From assembly GCA_958295875.1 (NCBI GenBank), contig OY282379.1:1674001-1738000 (forward strand): 64,000 nt of DNA, written 5' to 3'. Of the stretch, positions 34,070-43,136 are shown in pieces (within the stretch, counting starts at the first letter, position 1; every line of letters begins with the position of its first letter). The translations under genes were made by a program, and so were the position numbers. Under the pieces are notes generated by a model that was given only the letters and a program-made list of their open reading frames with translations, was not told the DNA's origin and did not search any database. This stretch comes from an uncultured Pseudomonadales bacterium (lineage in GTDB: Bacteria > Pseudomonadota > Gammaproteobacteria > Pseudomonadales > Azotimanducaceae).

Positions 34070-34819
34070 ATGTCCGAACCGCAACTTGAACTAGCGCGCA
34101 CTGAGGACGCCGGCGAGGCTTCCGCCGGGCCCCGCCATGTCGCCATCATCATGGATGGCAATCGGCGTTGGGCCACGCGCCGCAACCTGCCGGCAGCTGC
34201 GGGGCACCGCGCTGGCGCCAACAACGTCAAGCGCGTTGCCGAAGCGTGCGTGGATGCCGGCGTCGAGTACCTCACCCTGTTCGCGTTCAGCACCGAGAAC
34301 TGGCTGCGGCCGCAGCGCGAGGTGGGCCTGTTGATGAAGCTCATGCGGGGCTTTCTGCAGGATGACCTCGACGAACTGCGCGACAACGACGTGAAGCTCT
34401 ACATCATTGGCGACCGCAGCCGCTTCACTACAGACCTGCAGCGCTTGATGAATCGCGCCGAGCAGATGACGCGGCTGAACGAGCGTCTGTTCCTGACCGT
34501 GGCGGTGAACTACGGCGGCCGCTGGGACATCGCCCAAGCCGCGCGGCGCCTCGCCGCCGATGCGTCTGCGGGCCGCTTAGATCCAAGCGGCATTGACGAC
34601 ACCACGTTCGCCTCGTACCTCAACTTGGCCGAGCTGCCGCCGCCGGACCTCTGCATCCGCACCGGCGGTGAACGCCGCATCAGCAACTTCCTGCTGTGGG
34701 ACATTGCGTACGCGGAGCTTTACTTCACGGAGGATTGCTGGCCGGATTTCGACGCCGACAGCCTGCGTCGCGCCGTGGCAGACTTTCGCTCGCGCCAACG
34801 GCGCTACGGGCGGCGCTGA
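34070..34819 (+). CDS. uppS: undecaprenyl diphosphate synthase
   Basis: Cis-prenyltransferase that builds the C55 carrier for wall and O-antigen synthesis. The 249-residue protein has the family motifs HVAIIMDGNRRWA (catalytic Asp), GHRAGANNVKRV, LTLFAFSTENW, AVNYGGRWDI and DLCIRTGGERRISNFLLWD, ending AYAELYFTEDCWPDFD. The ATG at 34070 is 105 bases after acs. In most gammaproteobacteria uppS sits in frr-uppS-cdsA-dxr, so this copy is relocated or a second paralogue; neither neighbour belongs to that pathway. Confidence 0.94.
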   Translation: MSEPQLELARTEDAGEASAGPRHVAIIMDGNRRWATRRNLPAAAGHRAGANNVKRVAEACVDAGVEYLTLFAFSTENWLRPQREVGLLMKLMRGFLQDDLDELRDNDVKLYIIGDRSRFTTDLQRLMNRAEQMTRLNERLFLTVAVNYGGRWDIAQAARRLAADASAGRLDPSGIDDTTFASYLNLAELPPPDLCIRTGGERRISNFLLWDIAYAELYFTEDCWPDFDADSLRRAVADFRSRQRRYGRR

Positions 34820-34845
34820 CCGCGGCAGCCGCGGCTGCTCAGAGC

Positions 34846-34887
34846 GCGCCCCGCGCAATTTGGAGGGCGCCCCACGCAACTTGGAGG
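34846..34887 (+). repeat. 21-bp tandem duplication carrying the ribosome site
   Basis: Two 21-base copies lie head to tail (34846-34866 and 34867-34887) and differ at two positions. Each starts GCGCCCC and ends TTGGAGG. The second GGAGG is seven bases before the ATG of the alcohol dehydrogenase at 34895, so the duplication created a spare Shine-Dalgarno. Confidence 0.85.
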
Positions 34888-34894
34888 AAATGCC

Positions 34895-35992
34895 ATGCCA
34901 ACACCTGCCCGCGTCGTCGTGCAGCCGCCCGGAGACGTGCCGCTTGAGGTGCGCGAGGTCGCGTTGCCAGACCCAGGGCCGGCGCAAGTCATCGTCAAGC
35001 AGTTCGCGTCTGGCGTGTGTCATTCGCAACTGCATCAGATGCACCGCCCGCGCCAAGCCCCGGTGCTCTTGGGCCATGAATCGACGGGCGTTGTGATCGC
35101 GGCCGGCGCGGCCGTCACGCATGTGCAAGAAGGAGACATCGTGCTCCTCACATGGGTGCCGCGCAATGCGGCCGGCGCTGCGACGGCGCCAACCATTGCC
35201 GCGCTCGACCTCGCCGATGGCGAGGCGGTTTCGCCGAACGTCTTCACATGGGCAGATTGCACCATCGCCGATGAGCAATACGTCGTGAAGGCCGGTGCCG
35301 ACATGCCGCGCAAAGTTGGCGCCATCATCGGTTGCGCCGTGATGACCGGCGCCGGCGCAGTGCTCAACACCGCAAACGTGCAGCGGGGCGAGAGCGTTGC
35401 GGTGTTCGGCGTTGGCGGCGTGGGGCTTGCCGCGGTGGTGGCGGCGCGGATGCGTGGCGCCGAGCCGATCATCGCCGTCGATGTGGACGATGCGAAGCTC
35501 GAGTTCGCCAAGCGTTTCGGCGCCACGCATGGTGTCAATGCGGCGCAAGGCGATCCCATCGAGCAGATCCACGCCATCGCCGGCCGCCTTGGGCAATCGA
35601 ACTTCCAGCGCCGCCCGGTGACGGGCGTGGACTACGCGTTGGACTGCATCGGGTTGAAGACGACCATGGAGCAGCTTGTGCCAGCCTGCCGCCCAGGCGC
35701 TTTCGGCGTCTGCCAAGGCGGGATGGCTGTGCTCGTTGGCATCCCCAGCGAGCCTGTGGAACTGAACGCGCTGGCGATGGTTGTGCAGGAGAAGCAGTTC
35801 CGCGGCAGCATCGGCGGTTCCTGCGCCCCGGATCGAGACTTTCCGACGTTCTTGGCGTGGCAGGCGAATGGCGACTTGGATCTGGACGCGATGGTCACCG
35901 CGCGCTACGCCATCGACGACATCAACGAGGCGACCACTGCGCTCGCGGAGGGCCGCATCGCCGGCCGGGCCATTCTCGATTTCGAGGTTTGA
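34895..35992 (+). CDS. zinc-dependent alcohol dehydrogenase family protein lacking the structural zinc site
   Basis: A 365-residue medium-chain dehydrogenase. Catalytic zinc ligands look intact: the Cys in SGVCHSQLHQM and the GHES motif; the third, Cys, may be in GAIIGCAVMTGAG. NAD binding is by GVGGVGLAAVV near residue 174 with acidic AVDVDD. The four closely spaced cysteines of the usual structural zinc lobe are absent: the region reads TWVPRNAAGAATAPT. GVDYALDCIGLKTTMEQ is typical of class III-like enzymes. The substrate is not evident. Start ATG with a duplicated GGAGG site. Confidence 0.87.
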   Translation: MPTPARVVVQPPGDVPLEVREVALPDPGPAQVIVKQFASGVCHSQLHQMHRPRQAPVLLGHESTGVVIAAGAAVTHVQEGDIVLLTWVPRNAAGAATAPTIAALDLADGEAVSPNVFTWADCTIADEQYVVKAGADMPRKVGAIIGCAVMTGAGAVLNTANVQRGESVAVFGVGGVGLAAVVAARMRGAEPIIAVDVDDAKLEFAKRFGATHGVNAAQGDPIEQIHAIAGRLGQSNFQRRPVTGVDYALDCIGLKTTMEQLVPACRPGAFGVCQGGMAVLVGIPSEPVELNALAMVVQEKQFRGSIGGSCAPDRDFPTFLAWQANGDLDLDAMVTARYAIDDINEATTALAEGRIAGRAILDFEV

Positions 35993-36022
35993 AGCCGGGC
36001 GCGGGCGGTTCCTCGCGCCGCG

Positions 36023-37306
36023 TCAGCCGAAGCGCGACGGGCCTTGCGGCAGCGCCGTGCGGCCGTATCCCGCCTTGGCCGCGTAGCCCAAGCGGGCAAA
36101 GTCTGCCCCGGCCTCGCCGCTCTTGCCGAACGCGTCGTCCAAGCCGCAGAGAGTGGCAAAGGCGGGTGGATTGCGGTTCAGGATGTCCGCGTCGATGTCC
36201 TCATAGCGCTCCACCGGACGCACGAAGTTCCTCGAGTACGCATTGTGCAGCGAGGTGCGCTTGCCGGGCGCTTTGCGCAGCGTCGAGCCGTGCCACAGCG
36301 CTCCATGCCAAAACGCGATGCTGCCTGAGGGCATTTCGAGCGTCGATGTGCCGGCTTGGGTGGTGCCCGCTGGCACCTGCCGGCCTTTACGGTGACTGCC
36401 GGGCAGCACGCAGGTGGGGCCGGCGTCGCCTCTGAAGTCGTCGATGGCCCACACCGCGGTCGCCTCCAGACAAAACTCCGGGAACGGCTCGGCAACCATC
36501 GACGCCGCGTAATCGGAATGCAGGCCCGGATGGGTGTCGAGGCCGGCGCCCTTCACGATGGTGTCGGACTGGTACATGAGGCAGCCGCGGCCAAGCAGCC
36601 AGTCGGCGAGCGTCAGCACCCACGGATGCACGGCGGCCTCTTCCCAGACTCTGCCGCGCTTGAGCAGCATCGTGGCGCGAAAACCCGCATTGGGCGGGTT
36701 GGCGTCATGGTTGCGATGCGTCTCGGCGCGCAGCGCGTCCGCGAATTCGGCAGAGAAGGCGTTGGGCAGGACGGTGTAGCCACGTTCAGCGAGTTCGGCG
36801 ACGTTGGCCGTCAGCCCAAAATGCTTGATGCGATGTTCGACATCTGGATTGTTGACGGTGCGCCGCGCCATGTGATCGTGCAAGTCCGCAAGCGTTTGCG
36901 CCAAGCGGCGTTCCAAATGCGGGTGCGCGTCGGTTGGCGGATAGCGGTCGCTTGCGAGTAGGTGGTACTCCCGCTGAATGCGCGCGCGGATGCCGTCGTC
37001 GCCGCCATGCACGGTCCAAGCGAATGGCAGCGCCGCGTTGTAATCCGCCCGGCGATGGACGTCCACAGCTTCGCTGGGCGTTGGCGACACGGCCACGGCA
37101 CCTCGCTGCAAGGACACCGTGAAGCCAAACGGTTCCGGCCCCTCATGCAAGTGCGGCGGCGGATTGTCGAGGCGCATCGAGAACGCGAATTCCGCGTCCG
37201 GCAGCGCGTCCGCCCGTTCCGACAGAAACCGCTCCACCTCCTTCAGCCACCCCGCAGACGCGAACTCAACCCGCTCCCCAAGCGGCGTCGGCAGTTCCGT
37301 GAACAT
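36023..37306 (-). CDS. phytanoyl-CoA dioxygenase family protein with N-terminal SCP2-like domain
   Basis: A 427-residue protein. Residues about 15-115 resemble an SCP2 sterol/lipid carrier domain (FAFSMRLDN, GFTVSLQRGAVAVSP, ADYNAALPFAWTVHGG). Residues about 160-400 form a PhyH-type Fe(II)/2-oxoglutarate oxygenase: iron ligands H263 and D265 in LHSDYAAS, a distal His at about 339 in HGALWHGSTLRKAPGKR, with R350 as the oxoglutarate contact. Such a fusion would deliver a hydrophobic substrate to an oxygenase; that is inference. Its start lies next to an AT-rich remnant on the other strand. Confidence 0.82.
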   Translation of the reverse strand: MFTELPTPLGERVEFASAGWLKEVERFLSERADALPDAEFAFSMRLDNPPPHLHEGPEPFGFTVSLQRGAVAVSPTPSEAVDVHRRADYNAALPFAWTVHGGDDGIRARIQREYHLLASDRYPPTDAHPHLERRLAQTLADLHDHMARRTVNNPDVEHRIKHFGLTANVAELAERGYTVLPNAFSAEFADALRAETHRNHDANPPNAGFRATMLLKRGRVWEEAAVHPWVLTLADWLLGRGCLMYQSDTIVKGAGLDTHPGLHSDYAASMVAEPFPEFCLEATAVWAIDDFRGDAGPTCVLPGSHRKGRQVPAGTTQAGTSTLEMPSGSIAFWHGALWHGSTLRKAPGKRTSLHNAYSRNFVRPVERYEDIDADILNRNPPAFATLCGLDDAFGKSGEAGADFARLGYAAKAGYGRTALPQGPSRFG

Positions 37307-37595
37307 CTCGTTCTCCCAACTGAAGCGTCGCCTCGATGATAGCGCGGCCCAGCGTCTCTATGAGAAGGCTAAGGATGGGCTGCTCACTACTGCGGAGTCT
37401 GCGGTCCTAGTAAAGCTCGACCTTGGTGAGCTGTATCAATTTGAACAAATGCGAGGGAACTGTCCATTGAATTACTCATCAAAATGGTTTTCCAAGTGCA
37501 AGTTCAAGGATTGGAATAGGACTGAAACACATGGATTACATGCATCGAGAAGAACTGACATCCTTCGTACATTCCAAGGCGTGTTTCACCCTTGA
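37302..37595 (+). pseudogene. AT-richer gene remnant between phytanoyl dioxygenase and uvrA
   Basis: About 240 bases (37350-37590) are clearly less GC-rich than their surroundings and differ in codon use. One frame stays open and gives QRLYEKAKDGLLTTAE, VKLDLGELYQFEQMRG and [16 protein letters not shown], ending in TGA at 37595. It has no good start: a GTG at 37302 lies inside the 5' end of the dioxygenase gene on the other strand. I do not recognise the protein. It looks like the 3' part of a transferred gene cut by a rearrangement. The rest of the 498-base gap up to uvrA (37596-37804) shows nothing else I can support. Confidence 0.4.
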
Positions 37596-37804
37596 TGGCG
37601 GCAGAGCGCGGCATCGGCGGATGGCGCATCCCACCCGGCTGCTCGCCTGAACTCGGCGGCTCGGCTGGGGCGCTTTTTGTCCGCTGCGTTGTCTGGCAAA
37701 GAGGGCACTCTCTGCTCCGCGGCACCGCCCGCCCCGACCAGACGGTTGCCACCAACTTGGCGGCAGCGTATTTTGGCGGGTTTAGGTCGCTCGGCTCGGG
37801 ACGC

Positions 37805-40666
37805 ATGGCCACTTCGATGAGCTCGATCGCGGTGCGTGGCGCGCGCACGCACAATCTGAAGAACGTCGATTTGGACATTCCCCGCGATAAGCTGGTCGTC
37901 ATCACCGGCCTGTCGGGGTCCGGCAAGTCCTCCTTGGCTTTCGACACCCTCTATGCCGAGGGCCAGCGGCGCTATGTGGAATCCTTGTCGGCGTACGCGC
38001 GGCAGTTCCTTTCCATGATGGAGAAGCCGGATGTAGACCACATTGAAGGGTTGTCGCCGGCCATTTCCATCGAGCAGAAGTCCACCTCCCACAATCCGCG
38101 CTCCACGGTCGGCACCATCACCGAAATCTACGACTATCTGCGCCTCTTGTTCGCGCGGGTCGGCGAGCCGCGCTGTCCGCAGCACGGCCAACCGTTGGAT
38201 GCGCAGACGGTGAGCCAAATGGTGGATCAAGTGCTGGAGCTGCCAGAAGGCAGCCGCATCATGCTGCTCGCGCCCGTGGTCACGGAGCGCAAGGGCGAGC
38301 ACCTGCACGTCTTCCACGAGTTGGTGGCCAATGGCTTCATCCGCGCCCGCATCGATGGCTTGGTGACGGATTTGGATCATCCGCCCAAGCTCGACAAGAA
38401 CAAGAAGCACACCATCGAGGCGGTGGTGGACCGGCTGCGGGTGCGTGCGGACATGCAGCAGCGCTTGGCCGAATCGTTCGAGACCGCGCTCAACCTCGCC
38501 GAGGGCGTGGCCACGGTGAGTTTCATCGGCGACGACGAGCCGCGGGCAGACTTGGCCTTCTCCGCGCGCTTCGCGTGCCCTCTGTGCGGCTACAGCATCT
38601 CCGAGTTGGAGCCACGCATGTTCTCCTTCAACAACCCCGCCGGGGCGTGTCCGGAGTGCGACGGCCTCGGCGTGAAGCAGTACTTCGACGAGAGCCTCGT
38701 GGTGGGAGACCGCGGCCTCAGCCTCGCCGCCGGCGCCATTCGCGGCTGGGATCGTCACAACGTCTATTACTTCCACATCATCAAGTGCTTGGCGAAGCAC
38801 TATGAGTTCGACGTGGATGCGCCGTTCCGGAGGTTGCGAAAGGCGCAGCGCACTGCGGTGCTGCATGGTTCGGGGGGCGAGCGCATCGACTTCAGCTACG
38901 TCAACTCGCGTGGCGACAAGGTGCATCGGCGGCACACGTTCGAGGGCGTCATTCCCAACATGGAGCGCCGCTACCGGGAAACGGAGTCCTCCGGGGTGCG
39001 CGAGGTGCTGCAGAAGTACCTGGCCACGCGCGCTTGCCCGGCGTGCGATGGGGCGCGTTTGCGGGAAGAAGCGCGCCATGTGTACATCGAAGGCAAGACG
39101 GCGCCACAGATCACGGCCGGTTCGGTGGACGGCACCCTTGCCTATTTCGAGGGGTTGCGCCTCACGGGGAGGCGCGGCGCCATCGCGGACAAGATCGTCA
39201 AGGAGATTCGCTCGCGCCTCAGCTTTCTCGTGGACGTTGGCCTGAACTACCTCACTCTGGATCGCAGCGCCGAGACCCTCTCCGGCGGCGAGGCGCAGCG
39301 CATCCGCTTGGCCAGCCAAATCGGCGCCGGCCTCGTCGGCGTGATGTACATCTTGGACGAGCCATCCATCGGCTTGCATCAGCGCGACAACGCCCGCCTC
39401 CTGCGCACGCTCACGCATCTGAAAGATCTGGGCAACACCGTGCTGGTGGTGGAGCACGACGAGGAGGCCATTCGCGCCGCGGAGTTCATCGTCGACATCG
39501 GCCCGGGCGCCGGCGTGCATGGGGGCGGCATCGTGGCCAAGGGCGCGTTGTCTGCCATCGAGCGCTGTCCGGCTTCCATCACCGGCCAGTACCTCTCCGG
39601 CAAGCGGCGCATCGAGGTGCCGTCGCGGCGCGTGCGCGAGGCCCCTGAGCGCTGCGTGCGCATCATCGCGGCGAGCGGCAACAATCTGCGCAACGTGACG
39701 GTGGAGATTCCCACCGGGCTGTTCACTTGCGTCACCGGCGTGTCGGGCTCCGGCAAGTCCACGCTCATCAACCACACCCTCTACCCGATCGCAGCGCGGC
39801 GCTTGAATGGCGCCACCTCGGTGACGCCGCTGGCGCATCGAGACATCGAGGGGCTTGAATTGCTGGACAAGGTGGTGGACATAGACCAGAGCCCAATCGG
39901 GCGCACGCCGCGCTCAAATCCCGCCACCTACACGGGCTTGTTCACGCCGATGCGGGAACTGTTCGCGCAGACGCAGGAGGCGCGGGCGCGCGGCTACAAG
40001 CCAGGCCGCTTCAGCTTCAACGTGCGTGGCGGCCGGTGCGAAGCGTGCCAAGGGGACGGCGTCATCAAGGTGGAGATGCACTTTCTGCCGGACATCTATG
40101 TGCCCTGCGACGTTTGCCAGGGCAAGCGCTACAACCGCGAGACGCTGGATGTGCGCTACAAGGGCCGCAACATCCATGAAGTGCTTGACATGACGGTGGA
40201 AGAAGCCCGCGAGTTCTTCGATGCCGTGCCGGCGCTGGCGCGCAAGCTGCAGACGCTGATGGACGTTGGGCTTTCCTACATCCGCTTGGGCCAGAGCGCG
40301 ACCACCCTTTCGGGCGGCGAGGCGCAGCGCGTGAAGCTCTCGCGTGAACTCTCCAAGCGCGACACGGGCAAGACGCTCTACATCTTGGACGAACCGACGA
40401 CGGGCCTGCACTTTCAAGACATCGAACAGCTCCTCCAAGTGCTGCACCGGCTGCGCGACCAAGGCAACACCGTGGTCGTCATCGAACACAACCTCGATGT
40501 CATCAAAACGGCGGATTGGATCATCGACCTTGGGCCCGAAGGCGGCGGCGGCGGCGGCGCGGTGGTGGCGGAAGGCCCTCCGGAGCAGTTGGTGCGCAGC
40601 CGCAAATCCCACACCGGCAAGTTCCTGAAGCGCGTGTTGGCCGCGGCGCAGGCGAACGGACGGTAA
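37805..40666 (+). CDS. uvrA: excinuclease ABC subunit A
   Basis: Damage-recognition ATPase of nucleotide excision repair, 953 residues. Two ABC modules are complete: Walker [20 protein letters not shown] and [15 protein letters not shown], two LSGGEAQR signatures, and two D-loop/Walker B stretches ([28 protein letters not shown]). Both zinc modules are present: CPLCGY...CPEC near residues 258-283 and CEACQG...CDVC near residue 745. I use the ATG at 37805; an ATG four codons later would match the E. coli start better. I found no convincing LexA box in front of it. Confidence 0.97.
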   Translation: MATSMSSIAVRGARTHNLKNVDLDIPRDKLVVITGLSGSGKSSLAFDTLYAEGQRRYVESLSAYARQFLSMMEKPDVDHIEGLSPAISIEQKSTSHNPRSTVGTITEIYDYLRLLFARVGEPRCPQHGQPLDAQTVSQMVDQVLELPEGSRIMLLAPVVTERKGEHLHVFHELVANGFIRARIDGLVTDLDHPPKLDKNKKHTIEAVVDRLRVRADMQQRLAESFETALNLAEGVATVSFIGDDEPRADLAFSARFACPLCGYSISELEPRMFSFNNPAGACPECDGLGVKQYFDESLVVGDRGLSLAAGAIRGWDRHNVYYFHIIKCLAKHYEFDVDAPFRRLRKAQRTAVLHGSGGERIDFSYVNSRGDKVHRRHTFEGVIPNMERRYRETESSGVREVLQKYLATRACPACDGARLREEARHVYIEGKTAPQITAGSVDGTLAYFEGLRLTGRRGAIADKIVKEIRSRLSFLVDVGLNYLTLDRSAETLSGGEAQRIRLASQIGAGLVGVMYILDEPSIGLHQRDNARLLRTLTHLKDLGNTVLVVEHDEEAIRAAEFIVDIGPGAGVHGGGIVAKGALSAIERCPASITGQYLSGKRRIEVPSRRVREAPERCVRIIAASGNNLRNVTVEIPTGLFTCVTGVSGSGKSTLINHTLYPIAARRLNGATSVTPLAHRDIEGLELLDKVVDIDQSPIGRTPRSNPATYTGLFTPMRELFAQTQEARARGYKPGRFSFNVRGGRCEACQGDGVIKVEMHFLPDIYVPCDVCQGKRYNRETLDVRYKGRNIHEVLDMTVEEAREFFDAVPALARKLQTLMDVGLSYIRLGQSATTLSGGEAQRVKLSRELSKRDTGKTLYILDEPTTGLHFQDIEQLLQVLHRLRDQGNTVVVIEHNLDVIKTADWIIDLGPEGGGGGGAVVAEGPPEQLVRSRKSHTGKFLKRVLAAAQANGR

Positions 40667-40670
40667 GCCG

Positions 40671-41873
40671 ATGGCGTTCGTGATCGTCGGCGGTGGGCAC
40701 GCTGGTGGCCAAGCCGCCGCCAGCTTGCGCCAAGCCGGCTACGACGGCGAGATCGTCGTGGTGGGCGAAGAGCCGCACCTCCCCTATCAACGTCCGCCGC
40801 TCTCCAAACAGTATCTGGCTGGCGAGCAGGGGCTGGACCGGGTGCATCTGCGCGCCGAGCAGTTCTATCAGACCAAGGGCATCACCCTGCGCCGAGGCAT
40901 TCGCGCAATGGGCATCGATGTGGCGGCCCATGTGGTGACCTTGGAGGATGGCGAGGCGCTGCGCTACGAAAAGCTGTTGCTCGCCACTGGCGGCCGCGCC
41001 CGCGCGCTCAACGTGGAAGGCGCCGGCCTCGGCGGCGTCCACCTGTTGCGCACGATTGCGGATGTGGATGCCATCAAGCTGGAACTGAGGCCCGGCAAGC
41101 GCCTCGCCATCATCGGCGGCGGCTACATCGGCCTTGAAGCCGCGGCGGTGGCAGTGCGGGCTGGCCTCTCGGTCACGGTGCTCGAAGTTGAAGACCGCAT
41201 CCTCAAACGGGTCGTCGTGGCCGAGATGTCGAGTTTCTACGAACAACTGCACACGGAAGCCGGCGTGGTCATTCGCACTGGCGCCCATGTGGTTGGCTTC
41301 GAGGGCGACGGCCGAGTTCAGGCGGTGTGCTGCGCGGACGGCGCGTTGGTGCCCGCGGATGTCGTCATCGTCGGCGTCGGCATCGTTCCGAACGTGGAAC
41401 TCGCCGCCGACGCGGGGCTGGATTGCAGCGACGGCATCGTGGTGGATGAGCGCTGCGCTACTTCAGCGCCGGATGTCTATGCCGCGGGGGACTGCACCAA
41501 TCACCCGAATCCAGTGCTTGAGCGGCGGCTGCGGCTGGAATCCGTGCCCAACGCGATGGAGCAATCCCGGGTCGCCGCGGCCAACATGGTCGGCGCAGAC
41601 AAGATCTACGCTGCGGTGCCCTGGTTCTGGTCTGACCAATACGACTTGAAGCTGCAGATGGTGGGGTTCGCCGCGGATGGCGACGAGCGCGTCGTGCGTG
41701 GCGACGTGGCAGCCCGCCGTTTCGCCGTCTTCCACCTGCGGGCCGGCGCGCTGGTTGCAGTGGATGCCGTCAACTCGCCCCGGGAGTTCATGGCGTGCCG
41801 CCAATTGGTGGGGCGGAAGCTGGATGCCGGGCAACTGGCAGACCCGCTGGTGGACTTGAAGACGCTGTTGTGA
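40671..41873 (+). CDS. FAD-dependent NAD(P)H:ferredoxin/rubredoxin-type reductase
   Basis: A 400-residue flavoprotein of the oxygenase-coupled reductase family. FAD is bound by FVIVGGGHAGGQAAASLRQAGY at the N-terminus and by VYAAGDCTNHP near residue 265. The NAD(P) site is IIGGGYIGLEAAAVAVRAG with acidic E at the strand end (VLEVED), which favours NADH. LPYQRPPLSKQYLAG and the C-terminal Reductase_C domain (VPWFWSDQYDLKLQMVG) are diagnostic. These enzymes normally feed electrons to a ferredoxin for a P450 or dioxygenase; no such partner is nearby. It starts 4 bases after uvrA. Confidence 0.9.
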   Translation: MAFVIVGGGHAGGQAAASLRQAGYDGEIVVVGEEPHLPYQRPPLSKQYLAGEQGLDRVHLRAEQFYQTKGITLRRGIRAMGIDVAAHVVTLEDGEALRYEKLLLATGGRARALNVEGAGLGGVHLLRTIADVDAIKLELRPGKRLAIIGGGYIGLEAAAVAVRAGLSVTVLEVEDRILKRVVVAEMSSFYEQLHTEAGVVIRTGAHVVGFEGDGRVQAVCCADGALVPADVVIVGVGIVPNVELAADAGLDCSDGIVVDERCATSAPDVYAAGDCTNHPNPVLERRLRLESVPNAMEQSRVAAANMVGADKIYAAVPWFWSDQYDLKLQMVGFAADGDERVVRGDVAARRFAVFHLRAGALVAVDAVNSPREFMACRQLVGRKLDAGQLADPLVDLKTLL

Positions 41874-41961
41874 GCCGTGCGCCGGCTGCCGCGCGCGCCG
41901 GTTGCCATGTGCGCCGCCAAGGCGACACAATCTGCGCCCCGACAGCCGCCACCGAACCGCC

Positions 41962-42351
41962 ATGGCCGATGTGCTCGACGACACGCGCCAAGACACCTTG
42001 GATCCTAAACTCAAGGACTTGGTGGAGCCCACGGACCGTGCCCGCGGCGGCTATCTGTACTGCACCGCCTGCGAACATGTCATCGCCCACACTGCAGACC
42101 GCATCGAGGTGATGGGCACCCATGAACACGCCATGACGAACCCCTACGGCATCACCCACCACTTCGGCTGCTACGCGCAAGCCCCTGGGGTTGAAGTCGT
42201 CGGCTCGCCCATCGCCGCCGACAGCTGGTTCCCTGGCTTCAGTTGGCGGCTCGCCCACTGCGAAGGATGCGGCCGCCACATGGGCTGGGTGTTCGAGCGC
42301 GGGCAAGAGAGCTTTTGCGGCTTGATCGTCTCGCAGATTCGGACGGAGTAG
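41962..42351 (+). CDS. cereblon-like CULT-domain protein
   Basis: A 129-residue protein that is almost only a CULT domain, the thalidomide-binding fold of eukaryotic cereblon also known from a few bacteria. Zinc ligands are C34, C37, C100 and C103. The tryptophan cage is complete: W89 and W95 in DSWFPGFSW and W109 in HMGWVFE. Spacing W-6-W-14-W and W95 to C100/C103 is the same as in human cereblon (W380, W386, W400, C391, C394). HEHAMTNPYG and SFCGLI also match bacterial members. Start ATG at 41962; the ribosome site is weak. It lies 88 bases after the reductase and 85 before the HAD gene. The ligand is unknown. Confidence 0.85.
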   Translation: MADVLDDTRQDTLDPKLKDLVEPTDRARGGYLYCTACEHVIAHTADRIEVMGTHEHAMTNPYGITHHFGCYAQAPGVEVVGSPIAADSWFPGFSWRLAHCEGCGRHMGWVFERGQESFCGLIVSQIRTE

Positions 42352-42436
42352 AATCGCTGGTTTGCCCCGCGGCGCCGCGGCGAGGCATTCAGACAGCCCG
42401 CGTCAGGCGTCAGCCGCTTTCGGCTTGGAGATTCGC

Positions 42437-43132
42437 ATGGCCACCGAAATCGACCCCGACGCATACGAGGCGTTGACGTTCGATTGCTACGGCACGCTGG
42501 TCGATTGGCAGCGCGGCATCGTCGATTATCTGCAGCCGGTGTTGCTGCGCCATGACGCCCACGTCATCGACGAGTTCATCCTCACCTTCTTTTCGCGGAC
42601 GGAACCCGTCTTGCAGGCTGCTGGCGGAAGCTACGCGGACGTGCTGCGCGATGTGCTGCGCCAACTCGGCACCCGGCTCGCGTTCTTGCCCAGCGCGGAG
42701 GAGCTGGACGGCTTCCCGCCGGCGCTGGCCGCGTCGCCGCCGTTTGCAGACACGCTGGAAGCGTTGGGGCGGCTTGCAGCGCGGTTCGATCTCGCCATCG
42801 TCTCGAACGTCGATGACGATCTCTTCGCCACCACCAACGCGGTGCTGGGGGCGCGCTTTGCAGCGGTGGTCACCGCGCAGCAAACCGGTTGCTACAAGCC
42901 GAACCCGGTGATGTTCCAAACCGCCCTTGAGCGCTTGGGGCAGCGGCCGTCACAGGTGCTGCATGTGGGGCAGAGCCTGTTTCACGACGTTGCGCCGGCT
43001 GCCGAACTGGGCATGGACACGGTGTGGATCGACCGTAACCAAGGCGCTGTCGGCGCCGCCCAAGATGCCTCCGCGCAGCCAGATTGGACTTTCCCGAACC
43101 TGCGCGAGTTCGCGGACGCCATCCTGGACTGA
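42437..43132 (+). CDS. HAD-superfamily hydrolase, haloacid dehalogenase type II-like
   Basis: A 231-residue HAD enzyme. Motif I is LTFDCYGTLVDW with the nucleophilic Asp, motif II AIVSNVDDDLF, motif III the Lys in GCYKPNPVMFQ, and motif IV HVGQSLFHDVAPAAELGM. The alpha-helical cap lies between motifs I and II (about residues 20-105). It resembles the haloacid dehalogenase/epoxide group, but the Asp-Cys-Tyr-Gly-Thr start is shared by phosphatases, so the substrate is open. A TTGGAG site precedes the ATG. The SDR gene follows 4 bases later. Confidence 0.85.
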   Translation: MATEIDPDAYEALTFDCYGTLVDWQRGIVDYLQPVLLRHDAHVIDEFILTFFSRTEPVLQAAGGSYADVLRDVLRQLGTRLAFLPSAEELDGFPPALAASPPFADTLEALGRLAARFDLAIVSNVDDDLFATTNAVLGARFAAVVTAQQTGCYKPNPVMFQTALERLGQRPSQVLHVGQSLFHDVAPAAELGMDTVWIDRNQGAVGAAQDASAQPDWTFPNLREFADAILD

Positions 43133-43136
43133 CGCG

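Noticed and set aside
37596..37804. Searched for a LexA box upstream of uvrA
   Set aside because: No CTG-N10-CAG with an AT-rich centre was found.
37586..39838. A 750-codon minus-strand frame opposite uvrA
   Set aside because: UvrA motifs occupy the plus strand throughout; the long antisense frame follows from codon bias.
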